From the NCBI GenBank assembly GCA_016186175.1, contig JACPMB010000009.1, forward strand, positions 89,973 to 153,972: a DNA stretch of 64,000 bases, written 5' to 3'. A program made the translations under genes and the position numbers. A model generated the notes under the pieces. That model was not told the DNA's origin and made no database searches. It worked only from the letters and a program-made list of their open reading frames with translations. Of this stretch, positions 9,438-18,259 are shown piece by piece. Every line of letters begins with the position of its first letter. Positions within the stretch are counted from its first letter, which is position 1. Source of the DNA: Candidatus Peregrinibacteria bacterium. GTDB taxonomy: Bacteria > Patescibacteriota > Gracilibacteria > Peribacterales > Peribacteraceae.

Positions 9438-9540
9438 CTATCAAGAGAAGCGTCAATGGGAACTGGCCCGCTCGAGACGCTCCCCAACCTCCGGGAAACC
9501 GGAAAGGTGGGACCTCCAGCCCCAGACCGGGGAGAGATAG
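9438..9540 (+). ncRNA. SAM-I (S-box) riboswitch aptamer
   Basis: The segment reads as an S-box: P1 CTATC (9438-9442) pairs with GATAG (9536-9540). It is followed by the kink-turn text AAGAGAAG, the core GGGAACTGGCCCG, then CCCCAACC, and later AAGGTGGGACCTCCAGC. These match the conserved SAM-I elements (AAGAG, ACTGGCCC, CAACC, AAGGTG..A..TCC) in order. It lies directly upstream of metK, the classic S-box target. S-adenosylmethionine binding would favour the downstream terminator and lower metK expression. A covariance-model search (Rfam RF00162) would be decisive. Confidence 0.88.
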
Positions 9541-9551
9541 CACTCACGCAG

Positions 9552-9581
9552 CTCTTCCCCGACGCGGGAAGAGATTTTTTT
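9552..9581 (+). terminator. Rho-independent terminator of the SAM riboswitch expression platform
   Basis: CTCTTCCC (9552-9559) pairs perfectly with GGGAAGAG (9566-9573) and is followed by ATTTTTTT. It sits 11 nt after the aptamer and 75 nt before the metK start, the expected position for a transcriptional-OFF S-box. Confidence 0.88.
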
Positions 9582-9590
9582 ATCACCGTC

Positions 9591-9655
9591 AACTTTCCAC
9601 TTTCAACTTTCAACTTTCAACTTTCAACTTTCAACTTTCCACTTTCCACTTTTTT
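9591..9655 (+). repeat. Heptamer array (A/C)ACTTTC x8 before metK
   Basis: Eight tandem heptamers (AACTTTC or CACTTTC) run from 9591 to 9646, followed by CACTTTTTT and the metK ATG. The array fills the whole space between the riboswitch terminator and the start codon. It leaves no Shine-Dalgarno sequence. Confidence 0.9.
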
Positions 9656-10807
9656 ATGTCCCACTTTTTCACATCCGAATCCGTTACAGAAGGCCACCCG
9701 GACAAGCTATGCGACCAGATCAGCGACGCGATTCTCGATGATGCGCTGCGTCAGGACCCCGGCAGTCATGTGGCATGCGAATGTCTGGCTACGACTGGTC
9801 TTGTGGTCGTGGCCGGCGAGATGCGCACAAAAGGATATATTCCAATCGCCGAAATCGCGCGCAGGACGATCAAAGAAATCGGCTACGACGACGCCATTTA
9901 CGGATTCGATTATCATGCCTGCGCGGTCGTAGTAACAGTCGGAGAGCAGAGCGCGGATATCGCGATCGGCGTTGACGGCGATACAAACAAAGAACAGGGC
10001 GCCGGAGACCAGGGCTTGATGTTCGGATTCGCGTGTGACGAAACGCCGGAACTTATGCCTCTTCCGATTTCTCTCGCTCACGGTTTGACTAAGAAGCTCG
10101 CGGAAGTGCGGAAAAAGAACGGATTGAATTATCTTCGTCCCGACGGAAAGAGCCAGGTTACCATCCAGTATTCCGACGACGGGCGGCCCGAACGCGTCGA
10201 ATGTGTCGTGTTGAGCACGCAGCACAGGGAAGATGTTCCGCACGAGCAAATCTGCAGGGACGTCAAAAATCATGTAATAGCTCCTGTGTGCGGCAGGTAT
10301 CTCGATTCCAAAACAAAGTTCCACATAAACCCGACGGGGCGCTTCGTGATCGGCGGACCCCCGGGCGATTGCGGTCTTACTGGCAGGAAAATAATAGTGG
10401 ATACCTACGGCGGGTACAGCCGTCACGGCGGCGGGGCGTTCTCCGGCAAAGATCCGAGCAAAGTTGACCGCAGCGCGGCCTACGCCGCCCGGTGGGTCGC
10501 AAAGCACGTCGTCAAGGCCGGGCTGGCGCGCAAATGCGAAGTGCAGGTTGCTTATGCGATAGGCGTTGCCGCGCCGGTTTCAATTCATGTCGAGACGTTC
10601 GGGACCGGCAAAACCGGCGATCGCAAGCTGGAGCAGGCGATAACTAAAGTTTTCGATCTACGGCCGGCGGCGATCATACGCGATCTGGACCTGCTCAAGC
10701 CGCAATATCGCGCACTGGCGGCGTACGGGCACATGGGGCGCGAAGACCTGGGCGCGCAATGGGAGCGGACGCCGCGCGCTGACGCTTTGCTGAAGGCTGC
10801 TGCGTGA
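9656..10807 (+). CDS. metK: S-adenosylmethionine synthetase
   Basis: 383 aa, the normal family length. It makes S-adenosylmethionine from ATP and methionine in the cytosol. Family signatures visible: [24 protein letters not shown] at the N terminus, the [12 protein letters not shown] and [10 protein letters not shown] loops (residues about 98-125), [32 protein letters not shown], and [22 protein letters not shown] (about 250-280). The start is fixed by the conserved N terminus. It is controlled by the upstream SAM-I riboswitch and terminator, which agrees with product feedback. No SD sequence precedes the ATG; a pyrimidine-rich heptamer array does. Confidence 0.97.
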   Translation: MSHFFTSESVTEGHPDKLCDQISDAILDDALRQDPGSHVACECLATTGLVVVAGEMRTKGYIPIAEIARRTIKEIGYDDAIYGFDYHACAVVVTVGEQSADIAIGVDGDTNKEQGAGDQGLMFGFACDETPELMPLPISLAHGLTKKLAEVRKKNGLNYLRPDGKSQVTIQYSDDGRPERVECVVLSTQHREDVPHEQICRDVKNHVIAPVCGRYLDSKTKFHINPTGRFVIGGPPGDCGLTGRKIIVDTYGGYSRHGGGAFSGKDPSKVDRSAAYAARWVAKHVVKAGLARKCEVQVAYAIGVAAPVSIHVETFGTGKTGDRKLEQAITKVFDLRPAAIIRDLDLLKPQYRALAAYGHMGREDLGAQWERTPRADALLKAAA

Positions 10808-10835
10808 ATTATTTTTTCATATTTCCTTTTTCATT

Positions 10836-11231
10836 ATGAACGTCCAGCTTATAGACAGGCAGAATTACGATCAAGAGCACCCTAATTATCGGTATTCTTT
10901 TCTTGCCAAACATGCCGAGGATCCCAATTTGCGTGCTGCGCTTATCGCATTCGCGCAGGCATTATTTTGTTCAGCGCAGAACGAACAACAGGGCATGGAG
11001 CATATTGAAGCGGTGGCAAAAGGGCTAATGCATCTCAACAAAAACAGCTCCCGTGCGGAAGGCCAGGAAGCACTGGTTTCTATGGCGCTTACACAAAGCA
11101 TGCGGGAAATCCTCGACATGTCCATAGAGGCTCTGATTCAGCAAAAACTTCACAATGTCGCGACGGAACTGAAAAATATTATGGAAGCGAACGATCACAT
11201 GGCAAGAAAAGCGCGGCGGCAAACTGCATGA
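10836..11231 (+). CDS. Hypothetical helical protein
   Basis: 131 aa, family not recognised. The protein is soluble, mostly helical in composition and rich in Ala, Gln, Met and Leu, with a basic tail (ARKARRQTA). It has no signal peptide or membrane segment. It lies 28 nt after metK and its stop overlaps the next start (ATGA), so it is probably co-translated with the release-factor-like gene at 11228. That coupling hints at a translation-related role, but nothing in the sequence proves it. The codon usage looks like that of its neighbours, and the absence of any better ORF on either strand supports it as a real gene. Confidence 0.7.
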   Translation: MNVQLIDRQNYDQEHPNYRYSFLAKHAEDPNLRAALIAFAQALFCSAQNEQQGMEHIEAVAKGLMHLNKNSSRAEGQEALVSMALTQSMREILDMSIEALIQQKLHNVATELKNIMEANDHMARKARRQTA

Positions 11232-11644
11232 TATATTCGTCGCACATGAGCTTTATCGCCGAACTCGGCCCGCAGTACGCCGCGCGCGCGGCAGCAGCAG
11301 GGTTACGCCCCGAAGATGTAACCGAGCATTTCATTCTCGGCTCCGGACACGGAGGCCAGCGCCGCAACAAGCGGGCGACTGCGGTTCAGCTCCATCACCA
11401 TCCTTCCGGCGCCGCGGTCAGGTGCTTTCATATGCGTGACCAGCATCAAAACCGAGTCGCCGCGTGGATGCAGCTGCTGGAGCGCCTGGAAGACTGGAAA
11501 AAAGGCGTAGAGCAGGCGTTCAAGCGCGAAGAGCATGCGGAACGGCAGCGGACGAAGGGGAGATCGGAGGGGCTGAAGAGAGAGATGGTGAAGGGGAAGA
11601 AGAAGAGAGGGGAAATCAAAAGGCTGAGAAAGCAGCAAATATAA
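11228..11644 (+). CDS. RF-1 domain (GGQ) peptidyl-tRNA hydrolase-like protein
   Basis: 138 aa. It carries the class I release-factor catalytic motif in the context GSGHGGQRRNKRATAVQLHH (residues about 37-56), but lacks the codon-recognition domains of RF1/RF2. The C terminus is very basic (KGKKKRGEIKRLRKQQI). This architecture matches the short ArfB/YaeJ and C12orf65-like rescue factors, which release peptides from stalled ribosomes using the GGQ loop and a basic tail placed in the mRNA channel. The start at 11228 overlaps the previous stop; Met7 (11246) is an alternative. Assignment to a rescue role rather than a PrfH-like role is inferred. Confidence 0.85.
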   Translation: MIYSSHMSFIAELGPQYAARAAAAGLRPEDVTEHFILGSGHGGQRRNKRATAVQLHHHPSGAAVRCFHMRDQHQNRVAAWMQLLERLEDWKKGVEQAFKREEHAERQRTKGRSEGLKREMVKGKKKRGEIKRLRKQQI

Positions 11645-11719
11645 AAACCTCCAAAGGAATCTGCCCTTAAACACAGCGCGCCATTTTTTTTCATGTTCCC
11701 TAATGCATTTCATCCGCGG

Positions 11720-14053
11720 CTACCTTATTTCAATCTCCGTTCCCGGGTAGTAGTACTTTAAAATCTCCTCCGCGGTTCTTCCCTCCCGCGCCTGGCCGGC
11801 CGCTCCGCACCCCGACATTCCGACCCCGTGTCCGATGAGCGGCGTCCCGGCGCACCATGGGTCGTCTTTCGGCGTAAAAATTTCTGAGAACGGAAAATCT
11901 TTCCATCCGGCTTCCTGCGGCGAACGCGTTTTTCCGTCATCTGCGGAAAAGTATGGGGCGCGGATTGTCTCTCCTTTGTAAGTCAGAACTTTTCCCGCGG
12001 TATCGCGAACCGCACGCAGCCACTGCGGATTGCTCTGCTCAAAATCATGGCCGCGATATGCCTGGAATCTGGCTGGACTGTCGTCGCCGTCGTATGGCAT
12101 GCCTGGAAATTTCCGGTGAGCAGGATCGGCGTAGTAATAAGCGTAGGTTCTGGCGGCGATGGCGAACGCGCGCTGTTTTTCGTAAGATTCTGCGTCCGGT
12201 TCCTCCGAAAGTCCCGAAAGATAATCCTCCATTGGAAGGGCGTTGATCAGCGAAAGACGGCCATCAATGATGCGACATTCCACTCTTCCGCGAAATGTCC
12301 GCGTCGAATTGAAATAGCCGGTAACGCGGACAACGCCGTCAATCGCATCTGTGCGCACCGGCGATCCTTCGCACGAGAGTCCGTCCATGGGCAAGTCCGG
12401 CGTCAAAAGGATTCTGATTGCCGGATTATCTGTATTGTGAGGCGAAGAAATGCGCGATTGCCTGGCCGCTCCCGCATTCTCCGGCAGCCACATGGCGCCG
12501 TTTACTGTATTCAGCAACTGCCGCGTTCTGGCGGCCCTTCCGGACATTTCAAAAGTGTAATTCAGCGATCCGACCTTAAGAGCCGCAGTTCCGCGATTCA
12601 TCGGCAGACGCACGCGGATCCTTATTACAACTGACTGTCCCTTTTTCACGATTGGAACGGGGATGCGAAGATCTCGGGCGGGCGCAAGGGCGCCCTCTTT
12701 GTCCAGCCACACACCAAGCCCTGCGCTCCGTGTTATCCGCGCGATTCTGGTGTTGTGAGCATATGATTTTCTGGTTGCGCGGAACAATATCGGAATGGAA
12801 ATTTCCCCTCCAGGTCGCCCCTCGATTATCGTCGCCTCCAGATTTGCCAGCCCGTCTTTACCGGTCACGATGCGGCCGTACACCTGTTTCCCGTCGCTTG
12901 CGACTTCCGTCGGAGCGGAAATTTCAATTTCAGGAAAGACAACCGCGATATTCACATCGCCGGTCATAACATGTTCTCGCACCTGGTCCAGCGCGCTCCA
13001 CATGGCCAGGCCGGGGCAGTCGGTGGAGACCAGCTGCCTGTGTCCAACTATGGCAGGCAGCGCCTTTCCGTGAAATATGACATCGCGCGAAGTGTTGATG
13101 CCGTATTTCTGCGCCAGAATGTGCAGAAGCCACTGCAAACTTTTACCTTGCGCCTGCGTCGGCTGCTCCTTGTCGAAATTGCCCATCATCGCCACGCCAA
13201 TCGTTCCTACGTTGTTGCAGTACACGTGCCCGCCAACAACGGAGTCGCCGCCGGCGCGCCCTTCGTATATCCTGCCTTCATCATCAATAACGTAGTGGTA
13301 GCCGATATCCCCCCATCCTCTGCTGGCGGCATGATATTGATAAAGAGCGCGCATGCGTTCGATTCCGGGCCTCGGATCGCCGCTGATCGCCATTGCGGTA
13401 TGGTGAACAACCAGCAGACGCACTGACGGCGAATATTCCTGCGGCCAGCGCAAATCCTCTCCGGCGGCGTTCCTGGTAACAGGAGCGCTGGACGTGAATT
13501 CCGACGGGTATCTGGCGTACATTTCCTTGCAGTCGCTCTCGCGCGCGGAAAGCCGCGAGCCATTGTCGCCGTTGTCGCCGATCGCATCGGATTTGACAGT
13601 CGACCCGCCGTCGGTCTCCGGGTGGACAGCAAGCAGCGACTCATCGGCTCCCCACTCCGCGCGCGCGAATATCCGATGCTGATTCGTTCCGGTCGAGGCA
13701 ACAGCGAATCGCGCGGGAGCGACGGAAATTCGGATTGGATGCACGTCTCCGTATGAAATTTTGTTTCTGAATCGTACAGTCGTCGCGCCCGGCGGAAGCA
13801 TTACAAGATTCGATTCCCGCAGCGCCGGGTCCTGTTCGTCCTCCGCATGCAGATCCTGCCAGGAGGTCCAGTGACCGCCGTCCCGCGCGCTCACTGCCTG
13901 ATTTGGCGAATCTGCGGAAATGCGAACGCTCAGAGCGTCAATTGGAGTTGCGTATCGGTATTCTTGCGCTCTGGCCGGCGCGCCGGCGCCTGCTGCGGAC
14001 GGCAGCGTCGCCGAAATCATGCACAGAATGATCAATGTGGATCGGAAGCGCAT
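11720..14053 (-). CDS. Secreted PGRP-type amidase fused to a SpoIID domain
   Basis: 777 aa from the ATG at 14053. The track's longer start (14281) adds 76 unlikely residues and would bury the promoter. The N terminus MRFRSTLIILCMISATLPSAA is a signal peptide. A PGRP/amidase_2 domain follows (about 210-380) with apparent zinc ligands in VVHHTAM, GHRQL and TDCPG, and YHYVIDDEGRIYEGR in the fold core; this family cuts the MurNAc-L-Ala bond. A beta-rich spacer follows, then a C-terminal SpoIID domain (about 570-777: ALPMEDYLSGLSE, RAFAIAARTYAYYY, GHGVGMSGCGAAGQA), a family of lytic transglycosylases acting on denuded glycans. A TATACT box 7 nt before the ATG suggests a leaderless mRNA. Probably remodels peptidoglycan at the cell surface. 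Confidence 0.9.
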   Translation of the reverse strand: MRFRSTLIILCMISATLPSAAGAGAPARAQEYRYATPIDALSVRISADSPNQAVSARDGGHWTSWQDLHAEDEQDPALRESNLVMLPPGATTVRFRNKISYGDVHPIRISVAPARFAVASTGTNQHRIFARAEWGADESLLAVHPETDGGSTVKSDAIGDNGDNGSRLSARESDCKEMYARYPSEFTSSAPVTRNAAGEDLRWPQEYSPSVRLLVVHHTAMAISGDPRPGIERMRALYQYHAASRGWGDIGYHYVIDDEGRIYEGRAGGDSVVGGHVYCNNVGTIGVAMMGNFDKEQPTQAQGKSLQWLLHILAQKYGINTSRDVIFHGKALPAIVGHRQLVSTDCPGLAMWSALDQVREHVMTGDVNIAVVFPEIEISAPTEVASDGKQVYGRIVTGKDGLANLEATIIEGRPGGEISIPILFRATRKSYAHNTRIARITRSAGLGVWLDKEGALAPARDLRIPVPIVKKGQSVVIRIRVRLPMNRGTAALKVGSLNYTFEMSGRAARTRQLLNTVNGAMWLPENAGAARQSRISSPHNTDNPAIRILLTPDLPMDGLSCEGSPVRTDAIDGVVRVTGYFNSTRTFRGRVECRIIDGRLSLINALPMEDYLSGLSEEPDAESYEKQRAFAIAARTYAYYYADPAHRKFPGMPYDGDDSPARFQAYRGHDFEQSNPQWLRAVRDTAGKVLTYKGETIRAPYFSADDGKTRSPQEAGWKDFPFSEIFTPKDDPWCAGTPLIGHGVGMSGCGAAGQAREGRTAEEILKYYYPGTEIEIR

Positions 14054-14177
14054 GAACGGGAGTATAGTGGAGTCAGACGGAAGAAACGCGGCGAATACGG
14101 GAACGGCAAACAGAGTTTCGCCGAAGAGGAACGTCTTTTTGTTGACAGCGGCGCAATGTCTGCAAAGATCATGCACT

Positions 14178-15383
14178 ATGGAATGTGCGCAATATAACGG
14201 AATATCCAACAACAAATGTCGGTCGCCACGAGTATGTTCCGCAACGAGCGCAAAAATCGCGTTTGCCATATGCGGCATCATGGCTGCAGCCGGCGCAGTT
14301 CCTTTTTCGCAGGCTCAGGAAGCTGCCGTAAAAAAAGACGCCGGCGCGGAGACAAAAAAAATCGGAGAAGAACTCCTCGGTCGTCTCGTAGCAGGACTCT
14401 ACAATGCGTTCGTCAAAGAAGGGAACGCGGACGCGGCGTTCTCCGCTCTCGAGCGCCGCGGAGTTGACGGCATTCGCGCGCTGCTGATATATTGTTCCGA
14501 TGCCACCGGATACAATTTCCGCACGCGCGCCGAACAATGGATCGCAGCCCGCGCGAGAGCAGATTCCGCGGTGCTCCAATTCCTCGTTGACAGTTTGTAT
14601 TCGGAATATCTTGGAGATCACGCGGCGCGCATTCTGCCCCATGCGGGAGCCGGAGTCGCGGAACACGTGTTAAGCGCGATGAGCGGCGTCCTTGATCCGG
14701 GCCGCAACGGCGCGACCATGAACACAGCTGGAAAAAAACGCGCTGTTGATCGCGCGAAACATGTTCTCTGCCTTCTTCCGTCCGAGTACGTCGTAAATAT
14801 TGTCTCGCAGAAGTTTCAGCGCGAACCAACCGGTTTGCACGAATTCAAAGAACCGACGACATTCGGAATCAATATGGCGTACGTTCTCTGCACGCGATCC
14901 GAAGGAATAGAGGAATTAGCGGGAATAGTGAGAAGACAACCAACGGAAAGAATCGGACGCAGCATATTGCGCGGCATGAAGCTCGTCCTGGATGAAGCCG
15001 GTGACAATCTTTTGGGTGACAACCAGAACGGCAACGCGGTGGAAAAATGCTGGCGCGGACTCTTCGCCGCGTTCAGCGCCGCGCCGGGGTGGAGGGATTC
15101 AGTGGAGCCTCTCGAAAAGAAATTTGAACAAATCTCCAAATGCCGTCGCGAGCGGATGGAAGAATCGCGCAAGAAGCAACCGGAAAAGAAAAGCAGCTAT
15201 TCGCCTCCGATGTCGCCCAGCAATTTCGAGTATGCCGCGATCATGGAATCCGCGGAAAACACACGCTCCGCTGTTATGCGCCCGTTTTCCGACAGACGAG
15301 CGCGCAAAGGTCCGTCCATTGAACGTAAAATGGCTTCCCTAAGGGCTCGTTCCGAATTTGCGCGGCAAAGAATTGCATCATGA
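14178..15383 (+). CDS. Exported protein of unknown function
   Basis: About 401 aa if started at ATG 14178. The ORF track opens at 13920, but that extension overlaps the divergent PGRP-SpoIID gene and its promoter. A hydrophobic segment (KIAFAICGIMAAAGAVPFSQAQ) ending in an AQA-like site looks like a signal peptide after a long n-region. The mature part is Ala/Arg/Glu-rich and probably all-helical, with no known motif. The C-terminal ~62 codons overlap the glycosyltransferase gene at 15197 on the other strand. The last part (KKQPEKKSSYSPP onward) is low-complexity and may be read-through of a lost stop. Function unknown. Confidence 0.65.
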   Translation: MECAQYNGISNNKCRSPRVCSATSAKIAFAICGIMAAAGAVPFSQAQEAAVKKDAGAETKKIGEELLGRLVAGLYNAFVKEGNADAAFSALERRGVDGIRALLIYCSDATGYNFRTRAEQWIAARARADSAVLQFLVDSLYSEYLGDHAARILPHAGAGVAEHVLSAMSGVLDPGRNGATMNTAGKKRAVDRAKHVLCLLPSEYVVNIVSQKFQREPTGLHEFKEPTTFGINMAYVLCTRSEGIEELAGIVRRQPTERIGRSILRGMKLVLDEAGDNLLGDNQNGNAVEKCWRGLFAAFSAAPGWRDSVEPLEKKFEQISKCRRERMEESRKKQPEKKSSYSPPMSPSNFEYAAIMESAENTRSAVMRPFSDRRARKGPSIERKMASLRARSEFARQRIAS

Positions 15384-16378
15384 CCGTCCCGCAGGTATCC
15401 GGCGATTCCGCACTGATCCGTAACGATCACCGGCGTTCCCGACGCCATCGCTTCAGCGACGACGAGTCCGAAAGGATCGTTGTCCCGGGATGGCAGGACC
15501 AAAACGTCAATTGACCGGTAGAACGCGGCAATATCGTAAATATGCGGAATAATCCGTATGCGGCCGATGCTCTGCATCTCAAAATCGTTAATCTGCCAGA
15601 TCAATTTTCGCAAATATCCTTCATCAGGTCCTTTCCCCGCAATCGTGAGATCGGCCTCCGGCAAGCCGCCGACTGCCTGAATCAGCATGTCAACCCCTTT
15701 CTCCGCGCTTAAGCGCGCGACGCAGCCAAGCATCATCCCGCCCGTCCGGCCGTTCGGTCGATTGGGCAGGCAGTCCCCTCCCACACGTCTCGTTCCTGGC
15801 GAAGCCGATGTACTCGGAGGGGGAGATGGGGAGAATCGTTCCAGACCGATTCCATTTGGAATCGCCGTTATCTTTTCCGGCTTCCATCCCAATTCAAGAT
15901 ATATCTTCCTGCTGAGCTCGGACACGCACACCGTCATCACGTGTTCACTGAGCTTCCGGAGCATTGGCAGCCACGGATTCTTCCTCAGCCAATTTCCCAC
16001 CCGGTCGTGCTCCATCCAAATAACTTTAATTCCTTTCTTCACCGCCGTTTCCGTAAGCAGCAGTTTCTCGCTCATACTGAGCATGAAGACCGCGTCCGGT
16101 TCGCCGAATTCGTTGAGCGCCGCCTCAAGCCTCCGCCGCATCTTCTGTTTCCTCCAGAAGAAGCCGATCGCCGTCCACTTGGAGACCGGCGGCGGGCCGA
16201 TTTCAAGACTGGCATTGGGCAGCTGCGCCCGATCCGCTTCCCCAATCAACACCGGGCAGCTCCCCAAAAACGCGACGGAATGACCCAGTCCGCTCAGACC
16301 CTTCATGAGCGACATCGTCTGTCGTTCCGCTCCTCCCAAGGCGCTTTCCAGTGGGAATCGGGTAAATAGAATACGCAT
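15197..16378 (-). CDS. GT4-family glycosyltransferase
   Basis: 393 aa from MRILFTRFPLESALGGAERQ at 16378; the extra 53 residues in the track lack family character. It is a GT-B fold enzyme that transfers a sugar from a nucleotide-sugar. The N-terminal acceptor domain starts with the usual GGAERQ loop. The C-terminal donor domain shows VARLSAEKGVDMLIQA, LTIAGKGPDEGYL, VLVLPSRDNDPFGLVVAEAMASGTPVI and the E...A...G nucleotide-sugar motif. A poorly conserved Ser/Pro-rich insert sits at about 215-245. It lies 32 nt after serS on the same strand. Its 3' end overlaps the convergent gene by 187 bp. The substrate is not predictable; envelope glycan synthesis is inferred. Confidence 0.9.
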   Translation of the reverse strand: MRILFTRFPLESALGGAERQTMSLMKGLSGLGHSVAFLGSCPVLIGEADRAQLPNASLEIGPPPVSKWTAIGFFWRKQKMRRRLEAALNEFGEPDAVFMLSMSEKLLLTETAVKKGIKVIWMEHDRVGNWLRKNPWLPMLRKLSEHVMTVCVSELSRKIYLELGWKPEKITAIPNGIGLERFSPSPPPSTSASPGTRRVGGDCLPNRPNGRTGGMMLGCVARLSAEKGVDMLIQAVGGLPEADLTIAGKGPDEGYLRKLIWQINDFEMQSIGRIRIIPHIYDIAAFYRSIDVLVLPSRDNDPFGLVVAEAMASGTPVIVTDQCGIAGYLRDGHDAILCRANSERALREAILRSMDGPLRARLSENGRITAERVFSADSMIAAYSKLLGDIGGE

Positions 16379-16410
16379 TATTTTTCGGGAGAATTTTGCA
16401 TTATGACCAT

Positions 16411-17712
16411 TCATCCTGAAGTGATTTTCTCCTGCCCCCCCATGTATGGCCGCAGCGCCGCCGGAATCGTCACGCTTCCATCCTGATTCTGATAAATCTC
16501 GAGTATGGGAATCAGAATCCTCGGGCTCGCAATGCATGTGTTATTGAGCGTGTGGACGAAGTGTTTTTTTCCGTTTTCATCCTCATACTTGATGTTTAAG
16601 CGGCGCGATTGAAAATCATAGAACGTCGAGCAGCTGTGCGTTTCCCCGTAGGCATTCCTGGACGGCATCCACGTCTCTATGTCGTTCTTGCAGACCTGTC
16701 CGCGTCCCATGTCGCCTGTGCATACGTCCACGACGCGGTACGGGAGCTTAAGCGCCTGCACGATCTCCTCGGCGTTGGCCAGAATCTCCTCGTGCATTTT
16801 CGCGCTCGCCGCCGGATCGTTTTCGCACAAGATCACCTGTTCCACTTTCTGGAATTGGTGGATGCGATAAAGGCCTTTAGTGTCCTTGCCGTACGTGCCG
16901 GCTTCGCGTCGGAAACAGGGTGATATGCCGCAATAACGCTTCGGCAAACCCCCGCGTTTAAGAACTTCATCTTTGTGGTAGCTCGTTACGGAAACCTCCG
17001 ATGTTCCTATCAGATACGCTCCGTCCCCGTCCAAAGGCCCGTCCTTCTCGTGCTGCACGCCCACCGAATACGCCTGCTCTTCTCCGCCGGGGAAGTAGCT
17101 CGTGCCCATCATCGCGTCGTAATGAACCAGCAAAGGCGGAATAAACGGCGTGTAACCCTTTTTAATCAGGCGGTCCAGCGTGAACATCAAAATGGCGAAC
17201 TCAAGACGGACGCCGTCGCCTTTCAGGAAATACGTTCGGGCTCCGGCTATCTTGACTCCGCGGGGAATATCAATGATGTCGAGCAGCTCGCCGAGCGTCA
17301 CGTGATCCAGAGCGTCGAAGTTGAATTTCGGAAGCTCTCCCCATCTCCGGACTTCCTTGTTATCAGCATCGTCCTTCCCGATCGGAACATGCGGAAGCGG
17401 GATGCTCGGGAGCAGAAGCTGCAGGTGGAGCCAGCGCGACTCAAGGGCGGCGAACGCTTCTTCTTTTTTTCTAAGTTCCTCCGAAAGCACTTTCATCTCT
17501 TTAATCGTCTTGTCTTTCTCGGTTCCTTTCATCTTGGGGACCTCCTTGCTCGCTGAGTTCTTCTTTCCGCGCATAGCTTCCACGTCTTTTAGAAGATTCA
17601 GCCGTTCCTCATCGAGCTTCAGGAACGCATTCACGTCTACGTCAATGCGCTTCTTTTTTGCGGCGTCCTGATAAGCGGAAGGACGAGCGCGAAGATCGCC
17701 AAGATCAATCAT
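16411..17712 (-). CDS. serS: Seryl-tRNA synthetase
   Basis: 433 aa. It charges tRNA-Ser with serine. The N-terminal tRNA-binding coiled coil spans about 30-100. The class II catalytic core shows the TSEVSVTSYHKDEVL region, FRREAGTYGKDTKGLYRIHQFQKVEQ (motif 2) and NNTCIASPRILIPILEIYQ (motif 3). Start MIDLGDLR (17712) is chosen because it matches the family's N terminus (MIDl..lR), while the track's TTG start adds six residues. TACCAT lies exactly 6 nt before this ATG, the spacing seen at many starts here. The C terminus IPAALRPYMGGQEKI is the normal family end. Confidence 0.96.
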   Translation of the reverse strand: MIDLGDLRARPSAYQDAAKKKRIDVDVNAFLKLDEERLNLLKDVEAMRGKKNSASKEVPKMKGTEKDKTIKEMKVLSEELRKKEEAFAALESRWLHLQLLLPSIPLPHVPIGKDDADNKEVRRWGELPKFNFDALDHVTLGELLDIIDIPRGVKIAGARTYFLKGDGVRLEFAILMFTLDRLIKKGYTPFIPPLLVHYDAMMGTSYFPGGEEQAYSVGVQHEKDGPLDGDGAYLIGTSEVSVTSYHKDEVLKRGGLPKRYCGISPCFRREAGTYGKDTKGLYRIHQFQKVEQVILCENDPAASAKMHEEILANAEEIVQALKLPYRVVDVCTGDMGRGQVCKNDIETWMPSRNAYGETHSCSTFYDFQSRRLNIKYEDENGKKHFVHTLNNTCIASPRILIPILEIYQNQDGSVTIPAALRPYMGGQEKITSG

Positions 17713-17738
17713 GCTTTCATGGTAGCGCAAAACCGGCG

Positions 17739-18188
17739 CTATTCCATGCCCTGCCTTTTCAGTCCCTTCTGCACTGATCTAACATTTTCCAGAATATTCT
17801 GGATGTTTTCCTTATCCCTTCCTTTTTTGGGATTCAGCAAAGCCAGGGCGGACTGCCATGCCTGCAGCGCCTCGAGCGGCTGATTGTTGCGCGCGTACGC
17901 CGCTCCCAAATCCATCCACCCCTCCGCATCGTCGGTCCCGTGCTCAAGCGCTTTGCGATAGTAAACGATCGCCCCCGCCGGCTCGCCGCCGAGCGTGCAG
18001 TTGTGCGCTATTTGCAGACAAAACGCCACGTAATTATTGACGAAATGCGGCTCGTCCGGAACAAGCTCCATGGCTTCGCGCAACAGCCTCTCCCCTTCCG
18101 CGTAATGCGTTTCATCGGTGACGCGCATCGCTTCCTCCGTGAGTTCCACTGCGCGAGCGTAGCCGTCGTCGGAAGTGCCAGGCGACAT
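17739..18188 (-). CDS. TPR-repeat protein
   Basis: 149 aa. It contains tetratricopeptide-like helices: AEGERLLREAMELVPDEPHFVNNYVAF, EPAGAIVYYRKALEHGTDDAEGWMDLGAAYA, and NQPLEALQAWQSALALLNP. There is no signal peptide, so it is probably a cytosolic protein-protein interaction scaffold. The gene ends 26 nt before serS on the same strand and is divergent from uvrB. The partner cannot be told from sequence. Confidence 0.8.
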   Translation of the reverse strand: MSPGTSDDGYARAVELTEEAMRVTDETHYAEGERLLREAMELVPDEPHFVNNYVAFCLQIAHNCTLGGEPAGAIVYYRKALEHGTDDAEGWMDLGAAYARNNQPLEALQAWQSALALLNPKKGRDKENIQNILENVRSVQKGLKRQGME

Positions 18189-18221
18189 AGTTCGGCTGGT
18201 TCACCGCCAGTCCGGCGATCA

Positions 18222-18250
18222 TTGAACCATACCGCGGGCAGAGGTACAAT
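18222..18250 (+). promoter_or_regulatory. uvrB promoter
   Basis: TTGAAC (18222-18227), a 17-nt spacer, then TACAAT (18245-18250), 9 nt before the uvrB ATG. Transcription would start within a few bases of the start codon. Confidence 0.7.
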
Positions 18251-18259
18251 CAGGGTTCG

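Noticed and set aside
9384-9932. 182-aa ORF over the riboswitch and the start of metK
   Set aside because: Covers a structured RNA, a terminator and a repeat array; no protein features.
13920-14177. N-terminal extension of the exported protein at 14178
   Set aside because: Overlaps the start and promoter of the divergent PGRP-SpoIID gene and lacks protein-like character.
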